From the NCBI GenBank assembly GCA_036250225.1, contig JAPZLL010000005.1, positions 1,178,001 to 1,242,000 of the forward strand: a stretch of DNA of 64,000 nt, written 5' to 3'. This DNA is from Cercophora sp. LCS_1. Lineage: Eukaryota > Ascomycota > Sordariomycetes > Sordariales > Lasiosphaeriaceae. The notes under the pieces were generated by a model, which did not search any database, had not been told where the DNA came from, and saw only the letters and a program-made list of their open reading frames with translations. Made by a program: the position numbers and the translations under genes. Shown here one piece after another: positions 52,742-64,000 of this stretch. Positions within the stretch are counted from its first letter, which is position 1, and each line of letters begins with the position of its first letter.

Positions 52742-55738
52742 ATGGCGCCGACACCGAAACCAGCCGTCCCCGAGCACAAGGTCGACCGCACCGAGGAATA
52801 TGAGAGATTCATCGAGGAGCTTCGTGTATTCCACGAGAACCGCGGGACCAGCCGATATTTTGAACCCGAGCCTAAGATGGGACCCCTTTCGGTTGATCTG
52901 CTCAAGTTGTTCAACTACATTGTTCAACATGGTGGCTACGACAAGGTGTCAGAGGAGAAGCTTATGTGGCGCAAGATGTGCGAGGGCCTGGGCCTCATGC
53001 GACACAACGCTCCTGCCGATGCGTACCTCTTGAAGCAGATCTTCTACAGAAATCTGGCCGCTTACGAGATCAAGACGGTGCACAAAAAGGAACCGCCGCC
53101 GCCTGAGATTCTCGAGGGTACAACAGCCAAGGGCGGGTCTCTGTTGACCCGCACTGTCGAAAACTTTAAGATAAGTAAGCCAGTGAGCGAACGTGACGAG
53201 TCTGGCGACGATGGAACCCCCGCTAGGGAGCGCGAGCGCCGAGTTGAAGAGACTCCGATGTCCGGGCGCGCATCCCGCGGGCTTCGTGAGGCGCCAGCCC
53301 CAAGGGTTATCTTCCACCCAGAAACAAATACTCCCAGACAGACGCGACAAACAGCAGGCCAACAGTCCGGAAACCCATCGGCCGCGAACTCCCCGGCCCA
53401 CCCCCCGGGGCATCACGCCCACGGCAACACGCCTACCACCCAGCACAATTCGCACCACCAGATGGGCCGCGACCGGGCGCCTGGCAGCTTCAGAGAGTCG
53501 TTCACTTGGCCTGGCCCCTCGGCCAGCCAAGATATGTTGAATCCGGCCATCAACCAATACCAACCCCAGAACCCGCAGCCATTGGCCCTGCGGATTGTGG
53601 ATACGCCGACCAGCAATCCCGAGCAGTTTGCGAGAAGGCAGCGTCTCCTGAGACAGGCACAACAACCGCAACGGCCTCAAACCAACGCGGCTATTGTGCG
53701 GGCCGCCTTGCCCCCAGGTAAGCTTCCCTCGCATCCGCCTTCATTCATGTACCAACCCGCCACAGGCATCCTCGATGGGCCCAATATCTACGAAAGATGT
53801 CTGTATGCCCTCCGTTCCGGGATCCGCGCCGAGCAAGCCTTTGGACTTAACCACCTCGTGAAGATATCATATGAGCGAGGTGACAAGTACAAGTTTTCTC
53901 AGTTCAGCGGTCTTGCCGAGGGTCTCACCGAATTCGCTCTTGGGGTGGGCAGCCTCTTTTACAACATAAACTGGACAATCTGCAACGACCCGGATGTTGA
54001 TCCTGAGGACTATGAAGATGGTGAGCTCGACGGCATCAATGGGACATCAGACATTCTGGATAGAATTGCGCGCCTCAAGCCCAAGCCGGTTCACGACAAC
54101 TTCCAGCCGGCCGAGTTCACCGACCACATGATGCTGATCACTGAGGCTGTTCTCACAATCCGCAACATGGTGATGTTGCCTGAGAATGCGTGGGTTATGT
54201 CCGAGTATATGCCGCTGAAGGACCTGCTTTGCATTCTTCTCCACCTCCCTGATGCGGATGTTGCGGTCGAGCTCAAACACTCGGCTCTGGACATTGCTGA
54301 GCAGATAACACCGTACCTTCTCCTTGGGGCTGACGATCCGCTCTACAAGACCCTGCTGGCACAGCTCAACTCGACTGACCGAGGCATCATCCTGACCGCG
54401 CTCCGGGCAGTCTCACGCATCGCCATGAACCACCCTACCGAGATGAACAAGCTTGTCGGAGTGCCCCCGGCTGTCCTCCAGAACATGATGGACTGGCTTC
54501 TGCTTAACGACGACGAGCTCATGGATGCCTGTCTCGACTTTCTGTACCAGTACACCGCGATTCCCAGCAATCTGGACACACTGCTCCAACACACCAATGT
54601 CGAGCATCTCGTCACCCAGTTGGTCCGTCTGCTCTCCCACGGGGCTAAGCGCGGAGTCCGTGAGATTGTCGTTAGCGACGCCAGCCTCCGCTACGACAGT
54701 GCCGAATACAAGCCGCTCGATCAAGTCCGATCCATCCCTGGTGACTTGCTTGACCGACTCCTTGGCATGGAAGAACCCGACCGTTGCTATCAATGGCTCA
54801 AATGCTTCTTTGAGGAGGACGTGGATTCCAGTATCACCCAGATTGCCGTGTGGCAGGCCTACAACCAAGCCTTCGCAGAGATTCTCAAGAGGCAAGGTCG
54901 CCCGATGGTGCACGCGGCTGAATTTATCAGGAATATTAGCACTGTGTACCAAAATGCAGGCGCCCAGATCCTTCGCGAAAACGGGCCCCAGGGTGAGACT
55001 CAGCGTTTTATCATAAGAGGAATAAGGCCCCGTCTCTACCCTCTGAGTCCGGAGGGTCGAGTTTACTTCCAATGCCGCTGGACTCAACCCGGCGCCCCCA
55101 ATGGGTGCGAAACGTTCAATGTGTCGGCCGAGAAAATGTGGGAGCATATTCTGGTTGACCATCTCGGCGAGCGCCCCACCGAGGGCGCAGGCGACAAGCA
55201 TTACAACAACCGTGAAGGTACCTTTGCCTGCCATTGGGGTGGGTGTCGCAAGTACCCGCAGCAAACCAGTCTCAAGCTCTTCCAGTTCATGGCGCACATC
55301 AAGACTCACGTTACTAACGAGGAGGCTACCCATGCTGGCGTTTCCCACGCCGGTGCCGCGAGCAGCAGCGAGGCCCAGACTCCTTCGCGCAAAAAGCCCA
55401 AGCCGAAGGTGGTTGAGCCAGCGAAGGTGCTGCACCTCAGCTACGAGGAAACAGCAAGTGTCAGGGATGAGCGGAACCCCAACCTGCCCGCACAGGCGGC
55501 GGGTATCCCGCTGAGTGCGGTTCTAATCCTGCGGAACATTGCGCGGAACGTGGTCAAGACGGAGGCCGAGGACGCCGTTGTCAAGCAGAAAGAGAACGCC
55601 AAGGAGGGAGAGGAGGCACCGGTTAGCCACAAGGAGCGACTCTTCAGACCCGTTGTCGGGAGACTTTTCGAGGTGTTTACTGAGAACCGAGTGCTCGCTA
55701 AGGACTTGACATCATTGCTCCAGATCCTTGGTCTCTAA
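52742..55738 (+). CDS. RSC9: RSC chromatin-remodelling complex subunit Rsc9 (ARID domain, ARID2-like)
   Basis: A 998-codon open frame. The ARID/BRIGHT DNA-binding domain occupies about residues 18-110 (YERFIEELRVFHENRG, LDLLKLF-type core as VDLLKLFNYIVQHGGYDKV, WRKMCEGLGL). A disordered Gln/Pro/His-rich part follows, then a long helical region of armadillo type (ELKHSALDIAEQITPYLLLG). Two Cys/His zinc-finger-like segments lie near residues 780-870 (CRWTQPGAPNGCETF and CHWGGCRKYPQQTSL with HIKTH). This layout is that of Rsc9 and animal ARID2. A 48-base stretch at 53717-53764 (GTAAGC...CACAG) is a likely intron that keeps the frame; removing it gives 982 residues. It acts in the nucleus on nucleosome sliding. 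Confidence 0.82.
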   Translation: MAPTPKPAVPEHKVDRTEEYERFIEELRVFHENRGTSRYFEPEPKMGPLSVDLLKLFNYIVQHGGYDKVSEEKLMWRKMCEGLGLMRHNAPADAYLLKQIFYRNLAAYEIKTVHKKEPPPPEILEGTTAKGGSLLTRTVENFKISKPVSERDESGDDGTPARERERRVEETPMSGRASRGLREAPAPRVIFHPETNTPRQTRQTAGQQSGNPSAANSPAHPPGHHAHGNTPTTQHNSHHQMGRDRAPGSFRESFTWPGPSASQDMLNPAINQYQPQNPQPLALRIVDTPTSNPEQFARRQRLLRQAQQPQRPQTNAAIVRAALPPGKLPSHPPSFMYQPATGILDGPNIYERCLYALRSGIRAEQAFGLNHLVKISYERGDKYKFSQFSGLAEGLTEFALGVGSLFYNINWTICNDPDVDPEDYEDGELDGINGTSDILDRIARLKPKPVHDNFQPAEFTDHMMLITEAVLTIRNMVMLPENAWVMSEYMPLKDLLCILLHLPDADVAVELKHSALDIAEQITPYLLLGADDPLYKTLLAQLNSTDRGIILTALRAVSRIAMNHPTEMNKLVGVPPAVLQNMMDWLLLNDDELMDACLDFLYQYTAIPSNLDTLLQHTNVEHLVTQLVRLLSHGAKRGVREIVVSDASLRYDSAEYKPLDQVRSIPGDLLDRLLGMEEPDRCYQWLKCFFEEDVDSSITQIAVWQAYNQAFAEILKRQGRPMVHAAEFIRNISTVYQNAGAQILRENGPQGETQRFIIRGIRPRLYPLSPEGRVYFQCRWTQPGAPNGCETFNVSAEKMWEHILVDHLGERPTEGAGDKHYNNREGTFACHWGGCRKYPQQTSLKLFQFMAHIKTHVTNEEATHAGVSHAGAASSSEAQTPSRKKPKPKVVEPAKVLHLSYEETASVRDERNPNLPAQAAGIPLSAVLILRNIARNVVKTEAEDAVVKQKENAKEGEEAPVSHKERLFRPVVGRLFEVFTENRVLAKDLTSLLQILGL

Positions 55739-57015
55739 GTGCAGTTGGTTGAGCGGCGATGAGGGGCGGGGGTTATGTGTTATAGGAACGACGAATACCC
55801 TTTTTTGCCTGGCGTTTCCGGCACGATGAGGGAGGGTTTGGAGAAGGGGTTAACGGACTTTGCGATGGTTTCTGATGAGGAATGGAGTCATTCCTGGCGT
55901 GCACTCTAGTGTTCATTGTAAGTCGGCGGCGGTATCTAAATATTGACTTTTAACGTTGCCTAGATTATGGCTCGCCTGGGGTCACTCAACGGCGGGTTAA
56001 AAAACGGAAAATAGAAGCGCAGAAACGTGTTCCTGTCCTGATCTATGCCAAGTGTTTTGTCTGGCCCACACACGGACACTCCCGTCTTGTTGTATGCTGA
56101 TCGTATGCAGGCTGGATCGTGAATCCTTGATCCTGTGTCCTACCACTCTACCTATCGTCCGAGGCGGCTGGCCGTTGAGGAACAGCGGAATTTTTATATG
56201 GCCCGAGCTTTGGCCAGGGGTGTTGACGCTAGCTAGTGGCGGCGGCATGTGAGGCTATCGTGAGATCCGGGGAATTTAATTTTCTTTCCTTTGTTTCACG
56301 GTACCGGCAGGGCGGACGTTGGCGCCGCCACTGGACCAAGTGCCAACGATGAAGAACGCCACTCGTAGCAGCACAACGGCGCGCATTTTTATCTACATTT
56401 CCCCGCCATAGCAATTATTTTTGAGATTTTTCGAGTATGAGCAGAAATGAGCCAGGTTTACAACCGTTCAGTGGTGCTTTGGCCCTAAGCTGGAAGTCAC
56501 ATGGAATTGCCCCTCCATCTCAATAGCACACCCCCCATGATCTGAGAAAAAGATATGGGTAATGCAAACCAGGGACCCATCCGGGATCGGCGGTGCTGTT
56601 TTTGGGAGAGCGTTGATAACGGTTCTCGCACCGCGCCGCGCCGCGCGGTCTTGTCGAAAATCATCACATAATAGCAGTTTCCGCGAGATATTCTGCGATT
56701 TGCGCGGTCCTTGGGGGCCTTTGTCATTGGGTTATGCATGAAACCGCGCCAGAGCTTGCTGCGAGCCGTGTCACACCCGGAGGCGTTCTAGAATTCCGCG
56801 GCCAGACGCGTGTGGATGGTGGTTGCGTGGGGACTGCCAGACCGACTCCAGTCATTGGACTCGGATGGTCTGATCGGCACCGGCGTGCCGGGCACACAGC
56901 CTCATCAGCAGAGCGAGAATTTTCCCCTCACACGTTGACATGGGGCGATGAAATGGCGAGAGATGGATGGGATGTTCTTGGCGAACCACCACTGCTCTCA
57001 CCGACTACTCCAACG

Positions 57016-57036
57016 CTGGCTGGCTGGCTGGCTGGC
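57016..57036 (+). repeat. (CTGG)n microsatellite
   Basis: Five CTGG units. Confidence 0.85.
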
Positions 57037-58836
57037 AGCTGGGGCCGTTGCGCTCCAGTCTGGAAACGGTCCCGGCTGGTGGCAGTTTGTGCTAACGGTG
57101 CCGGATGGCCCGGTCACCGTTCGGTGGGTTTGATGGACGGGCTAGAGTCAGAAGTGCCCCAGTGTTCGAGTCAAGTTACGAGCTGGACCACCTTTCATGT
57201 GACGCGAAATTTCTCTCCCTAAGAGCCAAGCATAAACAGGGCTTCCGAGACGAGTGTCTTTGACATCAGCACTTTCTAAACAACTAACTGTTGTTGCCGC
57301 TTGAACCGGAGAGGAAATCTAACGGGCTTTTTGGTTGATGTTGAGCGCTGGGCGCGATGTGGAGGGCAATATGGTGACGACTACCATGGTGTTGATTTTT
57401 CACATCGACACAATCCTCCAGCGAGCTACGTCTGCGATGGGAAGGGAGTTGCAATGCCACTAATGCAAATGGCGGCACTGCAGGGGGACAGGCATGCAGC
57501 TGAACAACATCTCACCGCTCCTTTATCCGTGGGAAGAAAGAAGCGTTGCAATTTCTATCTTGCTCTTCGTCGCCCGATCGTTCTTTGACAGTGCAATGAA
57601 GCATTGTCGGCAAGATGGCCAACCAACATGGGATTTCCAAAAAGCGCGTTTCCCCCACGCCATGGCAGGGCACGGCCCGGGGTCACGATGCTGGCAGTGG
57701 GTTTCTGGTGGCTGCCGATGGCTGCCGGATGCCTGCCCCTGCAGTGCAACCCACCCATGAGTCTGGGCACAGCGGCCGGCTGCGTGGGAGACCCCGCTCC
57801 GCTGTCAAAGCTTGGGATTCCGAAGGAGCTCCGTCAGGTTGTTCTTCTAATAGAACCTGTGGGCGAAGGATGAGGCTACCTATGTGAAAGCGAAGGTCAT
57901 TAGACATTTACGTCTGAGGATTCTGCTGGTAAGTGTCGAGAGGTTTTGCATTGGGCTGGAGTTGCCTTATCCAGATTTGTTTCGCCGATCGAGAGCTTAA
58001 AAGTGACAGGGACAGGCAATCGTGGCCGAGGGGCAAAGGTAGGCTGACATATGGCATCCAAACACGAGAACCTTGTTGAACCCCCGTCCCTACCCAGAAA
58101 AGTCTAATCCTTTGTGCATCAACACCAAGAATTATTTCGGGCATCTGCCCCCTGACGTTCTGAAATTTGCTGCTGGTCACAAGGCCAGCTCCCAATCTCT
58201 CCGGTCCCGCAGCCAGCAGTTGTCATAGTGCTCGACCCCTCCCTCAATCAGATAAATACGCGGCCCTGAAACGACATTCTTGAACTCTATCTTCATTATT
58301 GACCATCAGATCTACTTACCCCTAGACGCACAAAGCAGAAACAGAGCCGAAACAAAGGTACGTGGTTTTTTCATTTGTTCTGGTGGGTTTGTCTTGTCCG
58401 AGTGACCCAGCGGTTGCGGCTTGGCAAACGGCGCCTCCTCAGAGCCGGGAGCTGGCGGCTTGCGGCGGTCCCATCTGGAGCCTCGCCTGTCTCAACTTTG
58501 GGCGGCCGTTCCGAGAGTGCTCTCTGGAAACTGAAGGGTGGTCATCCTCCGATTTTCGAACCGTCCAGACCAAAGCTTAATCCCGATGCAGTGCTGCTAC
58601 TGGCCTAATCGGTGTTCGCGGTTTGCGTGGACAGGACTGATCAGCGCTTTTGCAGGCACCACCCAACCGCCAGGGGAACCCAGTGCTGCAACAGAGCGAT
58701 CTCGACTCCCCTTTGCTCTCCACCATCCATCTAGCCCCGCCATCTCCAGTAGCACTTCGCCTCACCCGGCATCCGGTTGCCCCTAGACCCGGCAGTCCTT
58801 CCAGCAGCCTTCCGGACATTTATTGTCCCCCCCTTG

Positions 58837-58844
58837 TATATAAG
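58837..58844 (+). promoter_or_regulatory. TATA box of the short-chain dehydrogenase gene
   Basis: TATATAAG lies about 440 bases before the ATG at 59281 and is followed by a CT-rich stretch. A second candidate (ATAAATA, near 58253) lies upstream of a possible leader intron donor (GTACGT near 58358), so two promoters are possible. Confidence 0.5.
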
Positions 58845-59280
58845 CCTGACGCTTGACAAGAAGCCGTCAGGTTTCCATTCCAACCAGCAGTTTTGTGGTC
58901 GCTATTGAGGAGCCCGGGTACCTTTGCTGTACCTTGAACCAACACCCCCCGCGGCCTTACCCTCGCCCATTTTCATCCGAGTCCTTCGCTTGCACGCCTC
59001 TGCACCGTCGTGGGAACCCCTCATCTTTTGCGCACCTGCATCGTGAGCACTCAGTTCGGAGCGCCTCACTTGCTGCACCTCTTTCGTCCGGTCTGACAAG
59101 CGGAGGCCACCCCCTCCCTCATCCTCCTCAGCCGCCCACCGGATCGCTCGAGGCCTAAAACCTCTTGTTCCCTTCTCTCGGAACGTCCCATCGTTCTTCA
59201 CGACACCTCGAGTTGCGTTTTTTTGAGTATTATTCTCCAGCCACTCGCTTCGCACCCCGTTCTCCAACCAGACCGCAAAA

Positions 59281-60441
59281 ATGGCCGCTGCTGCTCGCAC
59301 CGTCCGCCTGGCGTCCCGCCTCTCCGCCGCGCCGCGCCCGGTCATTGCTCGGACGGCCGCAACCACCTTCACCCAGCGTGCCGCCCTCAGCGTTTCGGCA
59401 CGCCGTCTCAAATCCGAAGTCATCAAGGAGACCGAGGTCCCCGTTTCCGTCTACAACCCAGACGGCAAGGGCGTCGCCTCGGCAAGCTCCGACCACTTCA
59501 GCATCCCCGTCAAGCCCGGTTCTAAGATCCCTGAGCCAGTTCCCGAGGAGACGGACGAGGTCGTCCCGCTCGAGGAGAAGGTTTTCAAGCAGATGCCCCG
59601 CACCATGCAGAAGATGAGTGTCATGGGCAAGGTCATCATTATCACCGGGTAAGCAATGCAATTTCCAAGTTCCGGCCGTATTCCTCGCTTCGTTCGCTAA
59701 TTGGTTATCAGTGGTGCCCGTGGACTTGGAAACCACATGGCTCGGGCCTGCGCCGAAGCCGGCGCCAAGGCAATTGCCATCTTCGACGCAAACCAAGATC
59801 TCGGGGACGAGGCTGCTGCCGAGCTTCACCAGAAGACCGGCCTCCCCGTCTCCTTCTTCAGGGTCGATGTTCGCGATGGTAATGCCATCAACGCCGCTGT
59901 CCAGAACGTCGTCGACCTCTATGGCGCCCCTGATGTCCTTGTCAACTCTGCCGGCATTGCCGACTCCAACATCAAGGCCGAGACCTATGACCCCGCCATG
60001 TTCCGCCGCCTCATTGACATCAACCTCACGGGCTCATTCCTCATGTCCCAAGCCGTCGGTCGTGCCATGATGGCTGCCGGCAAGCCCGGATCCATCATCT
60101 TGGTAGCCTCCATGTCGGGCTCCATCGTCAACTATCCCCAGGAGCAGTCCTGCTACAATGCATCCAAGGCCGGTGTTATCCAGTTCGGCAAGTCCCTCGC
60201 TGCCGAGTGGGCCAAGTACAACATCCGTGTCAACTGCATCTCCCCCGGTTATATGGACACTGCCCTCAACAGAGTTCCCGCTCTCGATGCCCAGAAGAAG
60301 ATCTGGAAGTCGCTTACCCCTCAGGAGCGACTGGGCGCTGTCGATGATCTCAACGGGCTGTGCGTCTTCCTCGCATCCGACGCCTCGAGCTTCATGACTG
60401 GTTCCAACGTCCTCATCGACGGCGGATACACCCTTTATTGA
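59281..60441 (+). CDS. Mitochondrial short-chain dehydrogenase/reductase (SDR), polyol type
   Basis: Two exons (59281-59648 and 59712-60441) encode 365 residues. The first 45 residues are Ala/Arg-rich without acids (MAAAARTVRLASRLSAAPRP), a clear mitochondrial presequence. The Rossmann motif TGGARGLGNHMA is completed across the intron. The classical SDR core follows with DVLVNSAGIADS, the catalytic Ser in ASMSGSIV, and YNASKAG with catalytic Tyr and Lys; it ends VLIDGGYTLY. About 70 residues between the presequence and the core are unusual for a small SDR. The closest functional class I would name is the fungal arabinitol/sorbitol dehydrogenase (Sou2-like) group, but the substrate cannot be read from the sequence. 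Confidence 0.87.
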
Positions 60442-61353
60442 GCTTTAATACGGTCGGATGGTTGGACCGCAGGATACCCCCTATAGATGGCATTGGTTCT
60501 GGGATATGTAATTGTGGATGCTGGATGAATGCATGGGAGCACCGGGTTGGTGACTCGGACAAAAAGTTCAGCTTCCCGCTCATTGTTTTCTTTTCTCGTA
60601 TTAGCGTTACGAGCCTTGGTTTTGGCGTTACTGGGACGGCCGGGAGATGGTTCCGGGGTATTCAATTCAGTCGAAGGTTTTCTTGCGACTTTCTTATGGG
60701 GGAGAAATTGAACGGATGGGCACCGTAGCTGGGTTCAATATGACCGCTTGAAATTCACTTCTGGTGACAACATGCGTGACTGTAAATCAGCTATGCGGCA
60801 TGTGAAGTAGAGTCAATAGCTACTGGATGACAGACTAAGCGTCATATAGTTTCTGAAGATGAAACTATGTGTTGCATGTGAGGCTCACACTGTTGGCGGG
60901 TATGTTTATTCGGCAAGGGGAACGTTGAGGAGGAATGCGACGCAAGTGCTTCACTGACCAAGTCGAGAGAAACAGATCCGCTCCTCCATATACTGGGAGG
61001 TAAGCTTGAAGTTAAACATACTCGCCAGCGTGTGTGCTTCACGCCAAGTTCTAATGTCTATCACAATGGATCCTTCGCCTTTCAGCCAAGCGGACGACGG
61101 AGCATTGCTGGAGAGAAGATCATGATGGACCCGAGCACGATGTTTGACATTTATTGAATTCTAAAGCCCTCAAACGGCGCGACTTTGACGGAGATCAATA
61201 TACACATCACCGCACCTGTATAGCACAAAACAGGAGGTATGTAAGCCTATAAATTCTCATGGATATTCTTTTTGCCCGCTGCCGATCGTCCCAAACATCA
61301 AGATACGCCTCGTCATCCCATATTATCAAGACGTAATTACATATCTCCACCGC
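60442..61353. other. Convergent gap between the SDR gene and the vigilin-like gene
   Basis: About 900 bases without a gene; it should hold both 3' untranslated regions. Confidence 0.5.
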
Positions 61354-64000
61354 TTAATCACGCTCCCTGGGCGTCCTGTTGGCCAAGCCCTCCTTGACCG
61401 CAGCGAGGATCAAGTCCTTGGCCTTCTCCACACCCTCGGCGGAGCCAACAACCTCAATGGCCTCACCCTTGGCCTGGTCACGCGGAACCGTGATCTTGCA
61501 ACCGCTCTGCTTGCGAATCGAGTTCACCTTGCTACCGCCCTGGCCAATGACGTAGCGGTAAGTCTTGGGATCAGGGAGGATCAAGTAGCCAGTGGCAGTT
61601 TGCTTCTTGGCCTGTTCAATTGCTGCCTCGATGGCCTTCTTGGCCTTCTCAACATTCTCGACCGTGCCCCTGAGCACCCAGGGAATGTCACCCTCCTCGG
61701 AAGATGTGGTATCAACCACACTCCAGGAGTGGACGTCCGCGGCGGCATCGGCATCGTCGGTGATCAACGGGAGGGCTCCGACATTGGCGCGTGTGTTAGT
61801 GGGCGTGACCTTGGCGGGAATAGCTTGGCCGGCATGGTCAACGGTGACCTGGTGGTCGGACTTGAGCTTCCGGAAGAACTGGCCGTTGTTGGAAACGGCA
61901 TGGTGCAGCGCACGAGGGACCTGGATAGTCTCTCCCTGCTGCTCCTTGACAAGCTCTTCGATATGTGCCTTGGCCTTGGCGACGTCTGCGGATTGTCCGG
62001 TAATCTTGACGCCAGTCTGCCCGCTACCCTGGCGGGGGATGTCGATTGAAACCTTGAACTGAGTCTCAAGGCCACGCTTGATATCACCGCCCCGACCGAT
62101 AAGAGACCTGTGCTTCTCTTGAGGCACCTCAAGAACCTCGGTCACCTGGCTCTCACGCGCAGCCACAAACTCCTGGATCTGAGCGATGATCTTCTCCACA
62201 ACATCAGTTCGCCCCTCGACCTTGATGGTGTTACCATCGGCATCCTGCTTGGGGAACTGGATGGCGCGAGCGAGCTCCCGACGGTCATCAGAGCCACCAG
62301 CCTTGACAACAATGTCACGGAGATTAGAACCTGCGAAAATGTCAGCAGCTGCATCATGTCCACCCGTTCAGCGTCAACTTACCGCCAGCACCAATGAGGG
62401 TCTTGTGGTACTTCCTGTCCACCTCGATTGTCTTTGTGACGGTGTCGTCGAAGACCGCCTTCTTCTCATCAAGGATCTTCTTTGCCGCAGCAACCTGCGT
62501 CTTGGTGCCCTTGATCTGAATCTCAACCAATCCGTCGGCAGTGTCACGGGCGCTGGGAATGTCAACCCTGGCACCAGTGGACTGGCGCAGTTGGTCCAAA
62601 ACGGCGCCACCGGAGCCAATCAGCGAGGGCAACTGCTTCTGCTGAACAGTGACCGACGCAGTGAAAGAGTTATCCTTCAGGTACTGGAGCAACGAAAGAA
62701 TCTCATCCCGAGCCTCATCCGCGCCCTTCTTGGGTCCACGAACAATAACCTCATCTGGGGCTTGCTGGCGACGAGGCTTCCCGGCGTCGCTCGTAGCTTC
62801 AGCGGAGTCGTCGTCCTTGGTCGCCTTGGCTGTGCGGGGGAAGAAAATCAAAACCTTGTAGCGGGTCTGCAACCTGTTGATCTGAGCACCCTGAGCGCCA
62901 ATGAGCTCACGATGGTACTTAGGCTCAATCTTCAAGATGTGCGTTGTCTCATCCTGGAGCTGGCGACCAAGTGAGAGGATGTGGGCCTTGGCGGCTTCAG
63001 CCTTGGCCTTGGGTCCCTTTAGCTCGACCTTTCCATCCTGAACTTGGATTTCGACGTCAAACTTCTCGCGAAGTTCCCGGATGTTACTTCCGCCCTTGCC
63101 GATGAGGTGGTTGGCGAATTTCTGGGGGAACTCAAAGTCCATTGTAAAGCCGCGCTCCTTCTCATCCGCCTTCTCCTGCTCAAGGAAGGCCTCGCACTTA
63201 GCAGCCAGAGTCTCGACAGCAGTCTTAGGACCCCTGAAGTTGACCGTGGTGCCAAGGCTTGACACCTTGACGGGGATCTGATCTGCGGCTCTCTTCTCCT
63301 GATCCTGCTCCTTCTTGATAAACTTCTTGAGCTTGTCGTGATACTTCAGAGGGACATCCAGCGACTTGGCAGAGATGGCCTCTTGTTGGCTGACGAGGCC
63401 CCGGATGTATTTCTGAGCATCTTGAAGCCACTTCTGCATCTCCCTGACCTCTGCTTGAACTGGCTGTGATCGCGGGATCTGGTAGTCGTCCGCGCTTGAC
63501 TCACCCTCATACACCAGAAGAACAGGTGAGTCCGCCTCGGGCCCTTCGGGAATAACCAAGTGAACTCTGTAGTCCTGTCTGACACGAGGCTGGACCTCTT
63601 TCCGGAGGTAAGTGTGGAAGAAAGGGTCAACGGGCAGGGTGGCCATCCGAGCAGGGGGGTGGCTATCCACAAGACCCTTGATCTCGGACTGGGCCCTGAT
63701 GGCGTTTTTGCCGTCACGAGAGTAAAGTTCCCATGGGAGAGCGCCTTGCTCGGTGAAAGGGGTGTTGAAGTGCACGTTATACAACTTCTCCAGCCGCTCA
63801 ATCTCCTTCCTCTGGCGGAGATAACGAGTCACATTGCGGGCATGCGCAGCGGCACCCCCAGGGGCTTGGCGATGGAAACGCGAGATATCAATGTTGGAGC
63901 ACTGCATGTTCATCGCCAGATCCATGGCCTTCTCAAGGCCTGCCTGAACGTTTTCGCGAGGGCCAATGATCGTCACCATATCGTCCTCCTCATCCGTGGG
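61354..64000 (-). CDS. SCP160: Vigilin/Scp160-like multi-KH RNA-binding protein, C-terminal part
   Basis: Two exons are visible on the minus strand: 62330-61354 (last) and 64000-62383, which is open to the window edge, so the 5' part is missing. About 860 residues are seen. The KH signature IGxxG recurs many times: LIGKGGSNIREL, LIGAQGAQINRL, LIGSGGAVLDQL, LIGAGGSNLRDI (completed across the intron), LIGRGGDIKRGL and VIGQGGSKVNSI. One degenerate copy (AVSNNGQFFRKL) has lost the GxxG loop. This repeated KH array is diagnostic of vigilin; yeast Scp160 binds polysomes and ER-associated mRNA. The protein ends in NRTPRERD. The direction of the missing part is to the right. Confidence 0.92.

Larger units (their letters stand above)
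55739..59280. other. Long intergenic region upstream of the short-chain dehydrogenase
   Basis: About 3.5 kb. Open frames here (for example 56734-57222) lack recognisable domains. It contains a (CTGG)n run and, near its right end, TATA-like elements and a CT-rich leader that probably belong to the dehydrogenase gene. The part at 56090-56170 looks faintly tRNA-like on the minus strand but does not fold. Confidence 0.45.

Noticed and set aside
54413..55435. 340-codon open frame on the minus strand opposite RSC9
   Set aside because: It is a shadow of the strongly conserved plus-strand coding sequence; its translation has no domain and follows the codon bias of RSC9.
56090..56170. tRNA-like sequence on the minus strand (GGTAGAGTGGTAGG and a TTCACGA loop)
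   Set aside because: The stems do not pair and the B-box match is broken, so neither a tRNA nor a SINE head can be supported.
56734..57222. 162-codon open frame in the large spacer before the SDR gene
   Set aside because: Low-complexity translation (Gly, Trp, Arg) without a domain; it runs through the CTGG microsatellite.
1..64000. CRISPR arrays, rRNA genes, LTR retrotransposons
   Set aside because: No regularly spaced direct repeats, no rRNA-like blocks, and no reverse transcriptase or integrase motifs were seen in any frame.

Overview
The window looks like chromosomal DNA of a filamentous ascomycete, most likely a Sordariomycete. The genes are spliced with short introns of 44 to 126 bases that show GT...AG ends and CTAAC-type branch points. 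The proteins are typical of that class (TFIIE, RSC9, AGE2, SFT1, vigilin). I could run no database search, so every name rests on motifs and length that I recognise in the translated sequence.

Left third (1-16 kb). After the 3' end of a TFIIE beta gene comes an N-acetylglucosamine (GlcNAc) catabolic cluster of the kind described in Trichoderma. It contains a GlcNAc-6-phosphate deacetylase (606-1883, minus), a GH3 NagZ-like protein fused to GNAT acetyltransferase domains (3162-6122), an Ndt80/RON1-like transcription factor (6885-8565), a glucosamine-6-phosphate deaminase (9252-10478, minus) and a hexokinase-family GlcNAc kinase (11871-13593). Together they would phosphorylate GlcNAc, deacetylate it and deaminate it to fructose-6-phosphate, with the Ndt80-type protein as the probable local regulator. 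No GlcNAc transporter gene is present in the window. A tRNA-Thr gene and a tRNA-derived SINE-like element lie inside the cluster. A secreted neutral ceramidase follows (13823-16018, minus).

Centre (17-43 kb). A giant 1970-residue protein with seven membrane segments and a long disordered tail (17176-23176, minus) and a flavin-binding Nim/PNPOx-type protein (25303-26290) precede a gene-poor stretch from about 26.5 to 43.2 kb. That stretch holds three successive divergent gene pairs. In each pair the plus-strand gene encodes a very divergent retropepsin-like fold. The minus-strand partners share a C-terminal A-x3-Y-x3-G-[DN] motif, and two of them also share an LxWxF...TRH segment. I regard this as the best candidate for an undescribed system. 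The stretch ends in a decayed carboxylesterase gene.

Right third (44-64 kb). These are conserved housekeeping genes: a Ysc84/Lsb3-type SYLF-SH3 protein, the SNARE SFT1, the ArfGAP AGE2, methionine-R-sulfoxide reductase, a candidate Rec114/Asy2 meiotic protein, the RSC9 chromatin-remodelling subunit, a mitochondrial short-chain dehydrogenase, and the 3' part of a vigilin/SCP160 multi-KH gene that runs off the right edge.
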